This document shows positions 63,996 to 64,000 of a DNA stretch of 64,000 nucleotides, in pieces; the first letter of the stretch is position 1; each line of letters begins with the position of its first letter. The DNA lies in NCBI GenBank assembly GCA_004212735.1, contig SHBD01000002.1, positions 62,001 through 126,000 of the forward strand. Direction: 5' to 3'. The DNA is from SAR116 cluster bacterium (lineage in GTDB: Bacteria; Pseudomonadota; Alphaproteobacteria; Puniceispirillales; Puniceispirillaceae). Position numbers and translations under genes: made by a program. The notes below the pieces were generated by a model, which was not told the DNA's origin, ran no database searches, and was given only the letters and a program-made list of their open reading frames with translations.

Positions 63996-64000
63996 GCCTG

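Overview
The window looks like a chromosomal segment of a marine alphaproteobacterium. The gene orders fabI-aroC, tlyA/dxs/ispA/xseB, mutY-DUF721-dsbA-smc, the F0-only ATP synthase operon with a duplicated b subunit (atpI-B-E-F'-F), ispH-thrB-rnhA, and tldD next to ctaC-ctaD-ctaB-coxF-ctaG-ctaE-surf1-thrC-M16 peptidase are all alphaproteobacterial. A SAR116-like lineage (Puniceispirillaceae) is my inference from gene content, not something proved by the sequence. The DNA is moderately GC-rich and gene-dense, with many ATGA overlaps. I see no tRNA, rRNA, insertion sequence, prophage or CRISPR array.

Layout. 1-6.3 kb: fatty acid (fabI), shikimate (aroC) and isoprenoid (dxs, ispA) genes with tlyA and xseB. 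6.4-13 kb: an XRE regulator, a proline iminopeptidase, CarD, a 7Fe ferredoxin, a TerB-like protein, and an S4 RNA-binding protein coupled to a SUV3-like helicase. 13.2-18.9 kb: aconitase B, divergent from the haem exporter operon ccmABCD; ccmD is only 53 codons. 18.9-24.7 kb: a six-gene minus-strand operon for corrinoid-dependent one-carbon transfer (corrinoid protein, DUF1638, virulence-factor-family protein, MetF-like reductase, methyl-THF:corrinoid methyltransferase, ferredoxin-ASKHA reactivase). 24.8-27.2 kb: yciB, dusA, DUF1491 and a 56-residue SdhAF4/DUF1674 protein. 27.2-33.5 kb: rsmB, a heparinase II/III-like protein, a chromate transporter and purH. 33.6-39.5 kb: mutY, DUF721/DciA, a DsbA-like protein and smc. 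39.5-42.5 kb: ATP synthase F0. 42.5-48.8 kb: an unknown lipoprotein, ispH-thrB-rnhA, a peroxiredoxin, a DsbD/ScsB-like reductase and yqgE. 48.8-59.2 kb: an M16 peptidase, thrC, surf1, the aa3-type cytochrome oxidase operon and tldD. 59.2-64 kb: an MFS exporter, gshA, rsmE, ubiA and an edge fragment.

How it works together. Respiration is well represented: haem export for cytochrome c (ccmABCD), thiol reduction (DsbD-like), haem O synthesis (ctaB), copper delivery (ctaG), oxidase subunits I-III, a quinone prenyltransferase (ubiA) and ATP synthase F0. The most unusual block is the corrinoid operon. Its genes would reactivate a corrinoid protein, move its methyl group to tetrahydrofolate and oxidise methyl-THF, but no MttB/MtgB-type methyltransferase that would load the methyl group is present in the operon or elsewhere in the window. 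Two of its proteins end in arginine-rich tails while the corrinoid protein starts with a strongly acidic stretch, which may indicate electrostatic docking. Several short repeats and inverted repeats in leaders (before yciB, dxs/tlyA, the XRE gene, purH and the corrinoid operon) are candidate regulatory sites.
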